Shown piece by piece: positions 1 to 12,424 of a stretch of DNA of 64,000 bases. Both the position numbers and the translations under genes were made by a program. How positions within the stretch are numbered: position 1 is the stretch's first letter; every line of letters starts with the position of its first letter. The notes below the pieces were generated by a model that made no database searches, was not told the origin of the DNA, and worked only from the letters and a program-made list of their open reading frames with translations. The DNA comes from Campylorhamphus procurvoides (Eukaryota > Chordata > Aves > Passeriformes > Dendrocolaptidae). The stretch covers positions 147,752-211,751 of the forward strand of contig WBMV01008570.1 of the NCBI GenBank assembly GCA_013396655.1. The letters are read 5' to 3'.

Positions 1-204
1 TGAGTGTGAAGGTGTCCTCCTCTGCCTCCTAGGGTTCTCTAAACACCCAGCTTGTAGATTGAGAGGTCAGGTGTGCCCTGTGCAGCTGCTGCAAATGATC
101 CATTATTAACAGTTCATCAGAAATAGTAATAGAGGGTCTAGAATACACAGTTTTGGTTACACCCACACAGTGATAAGCTGGTCCCTGCCCCGGTAACCAG
201 GACA

Positions 205-560
205 CCTGGAGAAAAGGAGGATCAGGAGTGACCTTATCAATCTTTACAACTACCTGAAAGGAGGTTGCAGACAGGTCTCTTCTTCCAGGCAACAAGTGAC
301 AGGACAAGAGGAAATGGCCTGAATGAAAAAGGCTACACCAGAGGAGGTTCAGATTGGACATCAGAAAGAACTTCTTCACTGAAAGGGTTTTTAAACATTG
401 AAAGGGACTGCCCAGGGTAGAGTCATCCCTGTTGGTATTCAAGAAATGACTAGATATGTCACTTATTGATATGATCTAGTTGACAAGCTGGTGATCAGTC
501 AAAGATTGGGCTTTTTCTTAGAGGTCTTTTCCAAGCTAAATTATTCTGTGATTTTGTGAA
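205..560 (+). repeat. CR1 LINE fragment, 3' end, forward
   Basis: The text follows the known CR1 3' region in sense orientation: ctacctgaaaggaggttg, a control-like run with ggacaagaggaaatggcctg, then aagaacttcttcactgaaag, and finally cttagaggtcttttccaa close to the 3' terminus. It is diverged and 5'-truncated. The reverse-strand open frame over it (about 29-442) is antisense to the repeat and is not a gene. Confidence 0.85.
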
Positions 561-1499
561 TGTCATAAGTCTGAAACTCCTCCACAGAGGTATAATGTGC
601 AATTTTCCAGATGATAAAGAAAACAGCTCTGCACAGTAATGGGCACTGTACACTGCATTTCTTATAGGAAGTTTTCCAAAAGGTGCAGTAATATTTCAGT
701 ATTTTTTCGGAAAAAAATGTTCTATTCAACCAGAGCTAGCATAAGTTGCATGTTGGACAGCAATTATTGGAAACTCTTCATTAAAATAGGTCATTTGAGG
801 TGTAAAAAAATTGTCATATAGTAGCTGCTTATTTTTTTAATTCTTGAAAATAAAGAGAACACAACCACCACTGTCATTTTATGACCTCTTCTGCTATAAG
901 TCCTGACAACTCAGTGTAGTGTCTCTTCAGTGAAATTCTGGTCTGTCGCAGTCAGTAGAACTTTTGCATGAGAATTCACTGGAACTGAGTCTTTAACTGC
1001 TGCTCTTTTTCTGTTGAAAGGTTTTATGACCTAATGACAATTTTCCAGTTCATAACTTTTTCCCTTTTGGAAAATTCATTGTCTTATTCTGGAGTCTGCC
1101 CAAACTATCTCTTCTTGTTTCTTAGTTAATCTTACTCTTTTTCAATCAACTCTTATATTCCTCATTGCATTTCATTAGTTGCAACAATGACTACAAAAAA
1201 TATCAAAGAAAATATTCATCATAATATGTACTTAGTATTTTTAAACTCCTCTCATGGCGGGCCTTGTCTCTAGTTTGAGGTGTGTGCTAGACTCCAGGTA
1301 CCCACCAAAGCTGTTCCATCACTCCCTTCCTCAACTGGACAGAGGAGAGAAAATATAAGGTAAGGCTCATGGATCAAGATCAGGACAAGGAGAGACCACT
1401 AACTGGTTACCATCAAAGGCAAAACAGATTTGACTTGGGAAAAATTAGTTCAATGTATTGTCAATCAGAGTATTATAATGAAAAATAAAACCCAAATCT

Positions 1500-2345
1500 T
1501 AAAAACACCACCCCCCCACCCTTGTCCCCTTCTTCCTGGGCTTAATTTTTTCCCAGTTTTCTTCCACTCTCCAGTGGTGCAGGGGAATGAGGAGTGGAGG
1601 TTATGGTTTGTTCATTACACCTTGTTTCTGTCACTGCTTCCTCAGGGGAAGGAGTCCTTCCCATGGTCCATCATGGGTCCCTCCCAAGGGAGATGGACCT
1701 CCACAAACTTCCCTTCTTCACAAACTGCTGCTGCATGGAGTTCTTCCACAGGGAACAAACTGGGAATGGTTCTTTAGAAAGAGACTGGTCCAGTGTGGGT
1801 TCCCCATGGGATCACAAGTTTTGCCAGCAAATCTGCCCTAACATGGGCTCTGCTCTCCATGGGGTCAAAACTCCTGTCAGGAGCCAGCTCCAGCTTGGGC
1901 TTCCCATGGGGTCACAGCATCCTTTGGCCATCTACCTGCTCTGTTGTGGGGCCTCCACAAGCTGCAGATGGATCTGTGCTTCACTGTGGACCTTCATGGG
2001 CTGCAGGGGCACAGCTGCCAAACCATGGTCTGCACCATAGGCTTCAGGAGAACTCCAGCTTCAGTGCCTGGAGCACCTACTTCCCCTCCTTCTCCACTGT
2101 CCCTGATGTCTGCAGAGCTATTCGTTATATTCTCATTCCTCCCTTCTCTGACCTCAGTTTTCTTCTGCACAATAACTTGTTTTTCCTTCTTAAATATGTT
2201 ATCCCAGAGGCACTTCTGCTGTTGCTGACAGACTCAGCTTTGGCCAGTGGTGGGTCTGTTTGGAGCCATCTGGCATTGGCTCTACCGAACATGGGGAAAG
2301 CTACCCCATAGCCCCTGCACTACCAAAACCTGGCCATGGATACTT
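1500..2345 (+). repeat. GC-richer dispersed-repeat-like block
   Basis: This block is clearly GC-richer than its flanks. It is built of loosely repeated pieces such as ccatggg, gggctgcaggggcac and cttcccatggggtcacag, and ends with ctaccaaaacctggccatgg. From memory it resembles a sequence that recurs many times in songbird genomes, probably LTR-retroelement derived. I cannot name the family. The overlapping open frames in all three forward frames are a composition effect, and no protein domain is recognised. Confidence 0.5.
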
Positions 2346-5300
2346 CTAAAGGATACGTCTTTTAAGGACCACTAGCATGAATTCTTTCTTTCACAGTTAC
2401 CCGGTAGAGACTAAGTAGGTAGAAATGAAGGGATCTACATGTTTCCTTGGAATTTCTACTTCCACTTCCACTTACTTTTGTACATACACTGCTGATCTAT
2501 CTCTCCTTTATGAACTGCATAAGCTTACTTAAAATTAAAAAGATGCCATGAGTTTGGGTTGCTCTCACTGGAATTTATATTGTGCATCTCCTTAATCTGT
2601 TCTTTCACTGTCTGTAACTCCTATTATATTTATTAGTTTATGCGATAGCTGATTTCAACTATCACTTTCTTCTTCCACATTATTCAGTCTCTCTTCTCTC
2701 AAAAAACTATTGGCCGTTGTGCATTTTTTGAACAAGTTTAAAGATGAACTGCAGTCCATAAAATATAAAAGACACATAATGGGTTTTAAAAATTGTATTT
2801 ACCTTAATTTCCAATACCTGCAATTTAACTGATGTCTGATGACATTTAAAATGTCTGCTCTTCCTAGACAAAATTTGAAAGACTTGTGTTTCCCTTTGGT
2901 GGACAGATTTCACCAGTTAACATGTAGAAGAGCTCTGCTCCAATCAGCTGCTGATGCTCTTCCAGGAGAAAAGCGGTGTTGGCTGCCAGAACTCCAGAAA
3001 TTTTATTTTGATTTTAAAATGCAATCACTGGAAATGTTGAAATCCACCCATGAAAAAAACAGGGTCTAAAACTGTTACTTTTTCTTTTCCCTTCTTAAAA
3101 AAATAAAAAAGTGTTGGATTATTTCCATGGTTCCATTTTATGGTTTATATTTTAAATCTTATTATAGGGGTTGTTATTTCTATTTCTGTTTTGATTTTTT
3201 TCCTTATTATCTTCTCTGTCTTTTTATTGTCCTCGGTCTTGTAGGAAACATGATATATGTAAACTTCAAATTATTTTGGTTTATACTTTTGGACTGAAGC
3301 AAGGACTGTCAAGGACAAGTGTGACACCCCACCAACAGCTCCTGTAACTGCTTGGAAAGGTTCAGGGGTGTGCTGGTGCTTTCTCTTTACCATTAAAAAA
3401 AAAAAAACTGCTTTAAAAATTGCAAGTATTTTTTGTCAAGTTATTCTACTTTCTTTGTCCTAAGAGAACATATTTTAGAAACTTCATTCACTCATAGCTA
3501 AAATATGGATTTGAATTAGGTATTTGAGTTTGTCTTTTAAAACAAGATTCTATGTCCTGTTCTTTACCACTGGTTCTTGACTTCTGAACAGCAACACCAC
3601 AGAAATGGCTTAGGTGGTCAGTTTTGTAAACAAAGTACAGTCAGCTCCTGCATTTTCTTGTATCTGTTACTTGAAGGAATTGACTTGTGTCATAACTGCA
3701 CATCTCCAACACTAAAAGTATTAGTACAAGGAGAGAATGCCTTATCTACCTTGGAATTACTTGCCTCATGAAAACAGAAATGCTGTTGCTGTGTCCCATA
3801 TTTTCTCATGTTTGCCTTTACCATATTTTATCAGCGTGTGAATAAAAAGATCACTTACCCTCCAAACTGGTTTTGTTCTCTTGTGAAGGAAGTCTCTGTG
3901 AGAGCTCAGAGTAAAGCTGGTACTTTCTGTGTGTGTTTCACCACCATAGTCAATATCACAGAACCTATCTATGTAGAATGCTAAAACTATTTTATAAGGG
4001 GAAGAAAGTGAAAATTTACTCAGGACTCTTTTTTTATTTCATTCAGGAAAAATGAACAAAAAAACACCTCTCTGAAATTCTTATGATGACATTGAAAAAA
4101 CTCTAATGACCACATGAAATGATAGAATAATAAATAGAATAAATAGACTCTTTGAAGAAAAGAGATAGCTCTGCAAGCAGCAGAGGTCTATGAAAGTATG
4201 ACAGGCATAGAAAAGCCTAATTATTCATATGAATGTATATAAAATTTTTAAAATTATAATGAAAAAATATTACAAAACACAAAAATATCAGTGAAGGTGT
4301 AATAGACGTAGGTTTGTGACAACCTGTTAAGCAATGACAGACGTTGCTCACTCTTGAGAGCTGTCTGCTGTGCTGCTTCTTTTTTTTTTGGAGGCTTTTT
4401 CCTGTTGTTTATAAATATGTCTTTTTCTAAGCTAGAATTACTTAAGAAAACTGAGCTGTAGTAAAACTTCTTGTGAACTGAGCACCATATCACAGCAAAT
4501 TTTCCATGATATGGAAAGTGCACTACACAATTGATAACAAAAAGCTATACAGATTATATGACCTATGATACCGTAACAGAAAAAGTTTCTAAATAGATTC
4601 TAAACAAAAAGAAGCCTCAACAAGAAAGCCCGAGCTGATTTGCCTGGTCACAGTGTGACTTGCTTTATCAAACTACAGACATAAATCTAGTTAATTTAAA
4701 ATTAGCTAAAATGCTATCAAGAAACAACTGGAGCTTTTGAAACCAATTCTAACTGATGAACAAGGAAGTTTTGCCAGGCGGAATAAAACCATTTTACCAC
4801 AAGCATTAATTTTCTTGGGTCTCAAAGGAAATGTAGAGCCACACTGGGACAGACTAACATAGTGCCTTCAGCAAAATGCAGCACAAGGTGCTCCTAAATC
4901 AGGACTGCATGTACTTTCCTTTAAATTAACACTAATCTACAGTAGTTAGTAGGTACTCACGTGGCTGCCAGTTAAAAATATTATGATATGTGATATATAA
5001 GAAATTTGGATTTGTAAATGTGTCTGTTTTGTCTGGAAAAATATGGTTAAACTGGTCTTGTAGTTTCAGGCAGGTCCCACAATCTTTACAGCTTTGTGTT
5101 ATCAGTTACCAATCTGTAACTACCATGCTACTATTGTATGTCAGTGTTGAGCAAAATGACTGCCATGTGAATGGACTTCATTTATATATGGCTTATTAAT
5201 CCTCTCTTATGCCATTAAAGGCAGATATTGCATTATTAGATTCAACTTGGCTATTGTTTATTTTAAAAGAAATGCGATTTTTCTCTTTCAAAATGTAATA

Positions 5301-6110
5301 ATAGCCCCTTTCAAGTTGTTTTAAAACTTGAGAGACCTGCACAACACTGTTGTAAAGGACCTCTGGCAAATGCAGCAGTCCAGACTGTCATGGCATGGGA
5401 AATGTACAACCATTCTGAATGACTCTTCTTTTATTTTCAGCAAGAAATAGTCTTTATTAGGGTTAACCTTGCAGCAGTAAATGTTGGTAAATGTTGATAA
5501 TTGTTATGTAAATGCAGAAAATCAGAAACTGCCATCTAAATTGCTAAGGGGAAAAATATTTGTAATTATTGGCAAAATACTTCTGTTTGGAGAGATTATT
5601 ATTGAAAGGTGAAAGAGAACAAAAATTTAGACTATATCTGAATTAGAAAAGCTGATGCTTTTCTCCTAACAACACTTAACATAGGAGATTTCCTTTGATT
5701 AAACTGTCTTTGATTAACCCACAGATTACTATTACCTGATTTCCCAGGCTCAGACTGCTGCATACTGTCTTGGCACAATGTCTGAACGTTCTGATTACCT
5801 TCGTGCTCATACCCTGAGTTTCAGAGCTTTAATGGTTTTGCACTTAGCTCTGTGGATTTCTGCTTGGTTTTGTAGCCTGGAACAGATAGTTCTTGTGCAT
5901 GATGTTGGGACAGAGCTATGAGGTCCACCTGCTGATTTGTGTACAGAGGAAAGAAGATATCCATAACAAAAATACAGCTATTTGCACTTCCTTATTTTTA
6001 TTCCAGTATTTCCTTTGGGATGAAAAAGTTTTAAGAAATTACATAGTTTATTTGGTTAAGATAACCTTACAAAATAATTAACAAACCTCATCTTTCAAGA
6101 GGGGGGAAAA

Positions 6111-6140
6111 CCAAACCAACCAACCAACCAACCAACCAAA
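6111..6140 (+). repeat. (CCAA)n microsatellite
   Basis: About seven units of ccaa, beginning with an aaaccaaacc run and followed by an A/C-rich tract. It is an ordinary intronic simple repeat. Confidence 0.9.
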
Positions 6141-6194
6141 AAAGCCCCAAACCCCCCAAATGAAACAAACAAAAACCAAAACCACACACATAAT

Positions 6195-6214
6195 CACACA
6201 CACACACACACACA
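6195..6214 (+). repeat. (CA)10 microsatellite
   Basis: Ten uninterrupted CA units, preceded by a broken CA run from about 6183. Its length suits a polymorphic marker. Confidence 0.9.
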
Positions 6215-9200
6215 AGAAAAAAAAAGGTGGGGGAAGGAATTAAAAAAGGGAAGGTAACTTGTGGATGAGTTGAAATCATCTCTTTGCACAGATGAGTGCC
6301 CTAGAATTAAAGACAATGAGCTTTTAATAATGAATTTAATTATGAAGTACAGATTTTTTTTTCATAGCTCTCTTTCTTGCAGTTAGGAAAACAAACATTT
6401 TGGGAAACAAGTTTTTGATTTCTTAGTATGTCAGGTTTCCTTTTGCAGTGCTGATGAACTTCCCAAGGCTGCCTCATTGTTCAGGCAAATTTGAACATGA
6501 GCTGTGGGCAGCACTATGAAACCTTTAGCAAGTACCTCTGCTCAGGTGCCAGGCTGACTGCCAAATGTAGGTGATGAACTTCAGTAGTTCAGAAATATTT
6601 TCACTAGAAATCAATAATTTTTAAAACCTAAAAACTTTTTGAAAGTGTACCAGTATTGCTGAAATATAGGCTGGGAAAAGAATTCTTAGCTCCCTTAGAG
6701 AGTGTTAAGAGAAAAGCAATACAAGGACATTCCCAGACTTGCATACCTCCCCATCCTCATGATAATAAGAAGCAGGAGAAATTTCAAACAATGCAATTGT
6801 GGTGTCTATCTCAGCATCTTGTCTTGGAGCTCCCATGCTTTATAAAGAAGTAAAGAGCTGAACCACAGAGATACTGATCATTTGCAAGGCTAGAAGGGGA
6901 GAAACTTCCTTTATATTATTTATCCACATCAGAAGAACCTGAGTAGGGAAAAAAAATCAACATATCTAGCTCAAAACCAGTTGTTACCCTACACTGAGAA
7001 TGCTCACATAGGATGTGGAAAACTAGTACAAAGTTTCATTCTCTGTTCTAGGAGAGCTGCATAGTCATTGGGCTGTTTTAGGGTAAGATTTTCTTTTACT
7101 TGCGTTTCAAGATAAAAATAAAAAAGAATATCACCAAAAAAATTTGAATGAATTTGTTGCTATCATTCTGTAGAGTAGGATATCTATACATTTTGCTTTG
7201 AGTTTTTTTAAATATCAAAAACTTTAGTGAATGGAATGAGTCTCTCATAAGTTCTAATATGGACCTAAAAGTACATGTAAGACAACCTTTCTCAGAAAAA
7301 CAAAATAAAAAGAAAAAAAAAGAGAGAGAAAAAGCTGCAGAATGAGATGAATTAAGCATTACTTTAATGTACCTCAGCTAAAACTTTTTGTTCTTACAGT
7401 ACTTTTGTTCTTTTCTTATGTTCTTTACCTAAAAATTAGGGACAAGTCATCATATGAAAGAGTGTGACACCACATAAATCAATTTTGAGCATTTGGTATA
7501 AGGCTTCACAAAAAAATATATGGGAAAAATCTTTCTGTGAGTTTCAGGGAAATGAAATGTTAATGAATATTGTGAAAGAGAGAAAATTTACAGTAAGGGA
7601 AAGACTGACACAGTGTCGAGTTTTTAACTTGACATGTGGAGGAGCAGGTTGAGCTGTCTTGTGGTTATGTTGAATAATGTTAGTCCATTGCCTACCTGAT
7701 ATCCAAAACAAACTATCTCCCATCCTGGCCTTTTCACAGCCACAGAAACAGTGACTGATACTTACAAGATCAATTCAAGTGTTAATACCTCCAGGATAAT
7801 TTCTTGAGGCAATATGACATAAAAGTGCAGCATAAATAATGACTGAGTCATTGTCCAGTGTGAAGAAATTGTATGAGTAACACAGTTCATCCAGTCTGAA
7901 CTGTAAATTTCTTGCCTACGACATAAATCCAATAATACTAAATGTATTTGGCTTTGGAAAGAGTGTTTATGTTCTGCTGCAAAAGCCAAAAATCAAACCA
8001 GCAGTAACAATATTATCTTAAAACCAGCAAAAGTAGGTGAGATTGTGTTTAAAAAAATAGGAGAGAATACATACAGGTTTTATGCTTTTGTACCATCTAT
8101 TATTTAATAAGATCCAATTCTAAATGAACACTACTACAATAACTTTTGAATATATCAATAAGCATTGACACTAAAACAAAGGAGATTATGAAAATATTTT
8201 GGTAATAGTAGAAGTTCTGTTAGAATTACCTTACCAAAAATCAAACAAAGTTTATCCATGTCCTTAGTCTTATAAATTGTATGCAAAAAGACTATTCTCT
8301 TCTTCATCAATTGCGGAGTATGGAATTTTATAGGAGTTGAAGGAGATGATCTGTACATTTTACAGATTAAGGGTCTAATTCAACCCATACCTACTGGGAA
8401 TAATCCATCATGAATATCCATTCAGACAAGAATTTCACATTATTCCAGTGTCTTTAGTAGGGCATGAAAATCCAGTGATAAGGAGTGTGCTGCTAGCCCA
8501 AAGGCTGATACAGACATCACTTGACCAGAGAACAAAGCATTGAAAACTAAATAAATATTGAAGCTAAAACAGATGGTTTTACTGGTTATGTCTGTTCTTA
8601 ACCTAAAGAGTGCTAAAGTACAGCCTATATATGTCATATAAATACAGCGCAGCTGATTGTGTGTGAAAAGAACAGTTTCACAAACAAAAAGACGGAAATT
8701 TCATTCATGCTACTGCCCTTTCTGCTGGTTTCAGGAATGAAGAAGATTGAAGTTGTGTGTTCTTGTATTTCTTCTTTGTCAGAAAGAGGGTGGGCTTCCT
8801 GCTACACAGCTGGGGCAAGGCTAAGAAGTTTCCTATCTCCCACACTCTCCAAGGCCCTGGGATAAAGCCTGTCTCCATCTGCTTGCTCTTGCCATCAGTT
8901 ACTCTAGTTTATCTTACCAATATGATGCCAATCTGCTTCAAATTAGAACTACCACTGAAAGCTCTTGGACATTTTTACAATGCTTTTGTTAAAAAATAGA
9001 TGTGTATTGCTGACAGCCACCTATTAACTTTATATGTCATTGACCACTGTTATCTAAATCTGATAGCGAGGTAGTGATTTATTCAATTTATTAAGTATAA
9101 ACTATGCAAAAATGGGTAACTTTATAGAGGAACCTATTAACACTGCCTTTTTTTTTAAAAAAAACCACCTTATTTCTTATTAGGCACTAGAGGATTTAGA

Positions 9201-10028
9201 TGGACAACAGCCAGCATGAATGCCTCAACTCCTGGAAAGCTTTCATTTAGTTTTCCCACTTTAACTTTCCCACTTGAGGTTTCTTTGGTAAAGACAGCTG
9301 AAGCTTTTTCTAAACTTTGGCACTTACAATTTTTTAATATAGTGTGAGTTCAGTGTGCCCAATTGGGTGTTGTGAAGTTCACAAGTCAACCACACAGAGA
9401 CACAAAAGCTTAAGGAAGAAGACTTTGTTTGCTTTGGTATTTACAGATGACTTTATTTTTATTTTACTCTGCAGTAAGTTCTGAATATGCATTTGTAAAG
9501 TTTCCAAAGAACCCTCAAAACCAAACAGGGATCATGAAATTCTTTCCCAGATGGGACTGCCAGTTTTCACATTTCAGCTTGATCTAAGCAACTTCCAGTT
9601 AGAGATAAAAGTTTTGTGACAGAACAGAGTTTCTGGATCTTGGAGTTATGAACATTTTAGAAAAAAACATCAGTAATCTGCTTAAAAAGTGAAGTGGATG
9701 GGTTTTTTTGACAAGAACTTGAGCTATTCTTTTATGTTCCCATCATATGTTTTAAGAAAGTAGGAAAGCAAAATTGTTAATAAGTCTTTTTAACAGTGAA
9801 GTTTTAAACACCCACATTGAGTGATTTGTATTTCTTCTTTTCATTTTTATGTCCAGAATAACATACATGAGTTGAAGTCTCCAGTAAAATCCTAATGGAA
9901 ACAATGTAATATCCTTTGATCCCTTCTATTAGGGTCAAAGACTATTATAGAATTGCAAACATGTCCGCATGGCTATTTGAGCAACCCACTTTTCGCTAAA
10001 ATGCCTTTAGTTTTTCAACTGCTGATTT

Positions 10029-10300
10029 AATCACAGAGTCACACAATAGTTGAAGATGGAAGGGACTTCTGGAAGCCATGTAGTCCAATCCCGCTGCTCA
10101 AGTAGTGCCATATAGAGCAGGTTGTCCAGAACCATGTCCTGATGTTTTTTTTGAGATTTCTGGGCATTGGAGACTCCACTGAACAACCTGTGCCAGTGCT
10201 CAGTCACCCTCACAATAAAAAACGTGCTTCCCAATGTTCAGAGAGAATGTCCTGTGGTTTACTTTGTGCCCCTTGGCCCTAATTCTGTTCTACTTCGAAA
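10029..10300 (-). repeat. CR1 LINE fragment, 3' end, reverse
   Basis: It starts with atcacagagtcacacaatag, a decayed reverse complement of the CR1 3' terminal repeat. It continues with gaagatggaagggacttctgg, tagtccaatcccgctgctca and cctgtgccagtgctcagtcaccctcaca, which match the CR1 3' UTR order read backwards. The right edge is approximate. Confidence 0.8.
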
Positions 10301-12424
10301 ATCTCTCACTTCTCTCATTATGTTGAATCAACATCAGTATGCTTCTCAGAAACAGTTTTACAGCTACAAAGGGAACTGATCTTAAGGCTACATGCTCTCA
10401 CCTAGAAGAAATATTTTTTGTATGATATAGGAAATAGGAAAAGAAAGGAGCTTAAGCAATGAATCCATTATTAAACTCTTTGTCCACAAGTCTCAGAGTA
10501 CAGAATTGACACAATTGTAACTGTTGGGCAAAAAAGAGATTTAAAAAAGAAACAGATATTTTCTCAAAGTGCAGTTTGTTCATGAAAAGAAAGCAACAAA
10601 AATACATAAAAAAGGAGATAGTGCTACTTGAAAATCAAGAGCTTCCCTCTTTTTCTTTATTTTGAGCAAGGTTGATTGTTTGATGGAAAGATTTTCTTCT
10701 TTTTACTGGTGAGTGAGTGACAGTCATCCTTCTGGCAGATTCTTACAGTCAGTGGAGTAAGGACTGTATTAGTACTTATCCGAATGGGTCAGAGAGAAAG
10801 GGAGCACTGGAAAGGGATATGTGGTAACTGAAGAACATTCATTTGGCCTTGTTGGCTATTTGATAACAGCAAAGAGTGGATTCAAACATTCACATTGCAA
10901 AATTTTAATGAGTGCTGTCATTAAATAAGTAAATTATTTAAATATGTCATTTGTACTGAATGTGTGTTTTCCTGCTTTGTGTCAATGAAAGATACTTTGC
11001 TGGTAGTTTGCTTTACTACTTTGGCATCTCAAGACTGTTAGGATGAATTTGCAAATGTTTAATACAGAAATTCTTCTAGATTTTGAGATTACATCAGTAT
11101 GAGTAACTTTGTTCCAAAGCTTTTTTTCAAGAAGCAGATAAAATGATTAATAGAAAAAAAGAGGAAGCCAGCACAAGTTATCAACCCATTTCCCATACAG
11201 AGAAACTGAACTACATAGTGAGAGCATAATGATACAGTTCTTCTATGTTTAGAAGAATGAAAAGTGTTTTATTTACTTTAACTAACTGTAATAGGCCTGT
11301 TCCAAGAGCCCAATAACTTCCTCATAGATATCTTTAGCACTCCTGTTACTTCATTTTGTAAAAATGTAAACATATATTCTTCATACTTTTGCCCTTGACA
11401 TAGAGTCTTAGGACACAGAGATATTGTGACATGGGATATGTGTTTTTTTCTGAGACCATGAGAGAAATAAAAAGTGTTTCATGAAAAATAATAAAAAAAC
11501 CACTTTTTTCCTAGATTCTTATTTACATGTGCATGTTCTTATTTGATGTACATTTTGTTTGTGTATTTCTTTATGCACTCCTTTTTTATTATATAGCTAT
11601 AATCAAGTATTTTCACAACCTGTGAATAACTGGATTTTTTAATTTTCCTCCTATTATTTCCTGGAGGTCACTCTGTTCAAGGAGACAAAGCAGTTTCCAT
11701 AGCCTAAAGCTAGTGCTACTTGCATAAAGAAGTATGTCCTGGTCATTTTGACACTGTCTATGCATAAGGTTACTAACTCGTACATAGAATTTTCCTTTAC
11801 TACAATGGAAACTTGGAGGATTCCTGGCATGGAAGAAAATGAGTGTTCTGAGTGGGACCATAAAAACACTTTCTGAGAAACCTGCTGCAGCTGAGTGGTT
11901 TTCCCAGATGCTCATTCCAAAATATGTTCAAGAATAATTTGTTTTACTTGTAATTGTGGAGAGATGTACACAAAATTTCAGATGTTAAAAAAATATCTTT
12001 CATAATTACCTTATATCAACAATAGGACATGTGAACACTCCACAATGATAGCCTTTTAAGTAACAATGTATAGGATTTTCTCAGTAAAATATATAAACAA
12101 AATTATATTTTAAAGTTGTAAGAAAACAGTTCTATACTGAATAAATGTTAACATGGCTATATTTAATAGAAAGTCTCAATATTGACTAAAATGTCAGTCT
12201 CTTCAATTTTAGGCTATCAGTTAAGACTCTTAGTACAAATATCTTCATTTACAGAAAAATTCGTAAATTGAGGATTTTTTTTGGAATGCTATAGTTGTAA
12301 GAGAAACTGAAACACTTGACTCTGCAATTCTATTTCTCCAAACCTTGAGCTTACACTATGTTGAAGAGCAGAAAGATGGTCAGAAAATTCAGGGCAAATG
12401 TCCACAGTCTGAGTTTCACAGTAG

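Noticed and set aside
29..442. 137-codon reverse-strand open frame at the left edge
   Set aside because: It is antisense to a forward CR1 fragment over most of its length, so it is a repeat shadow.
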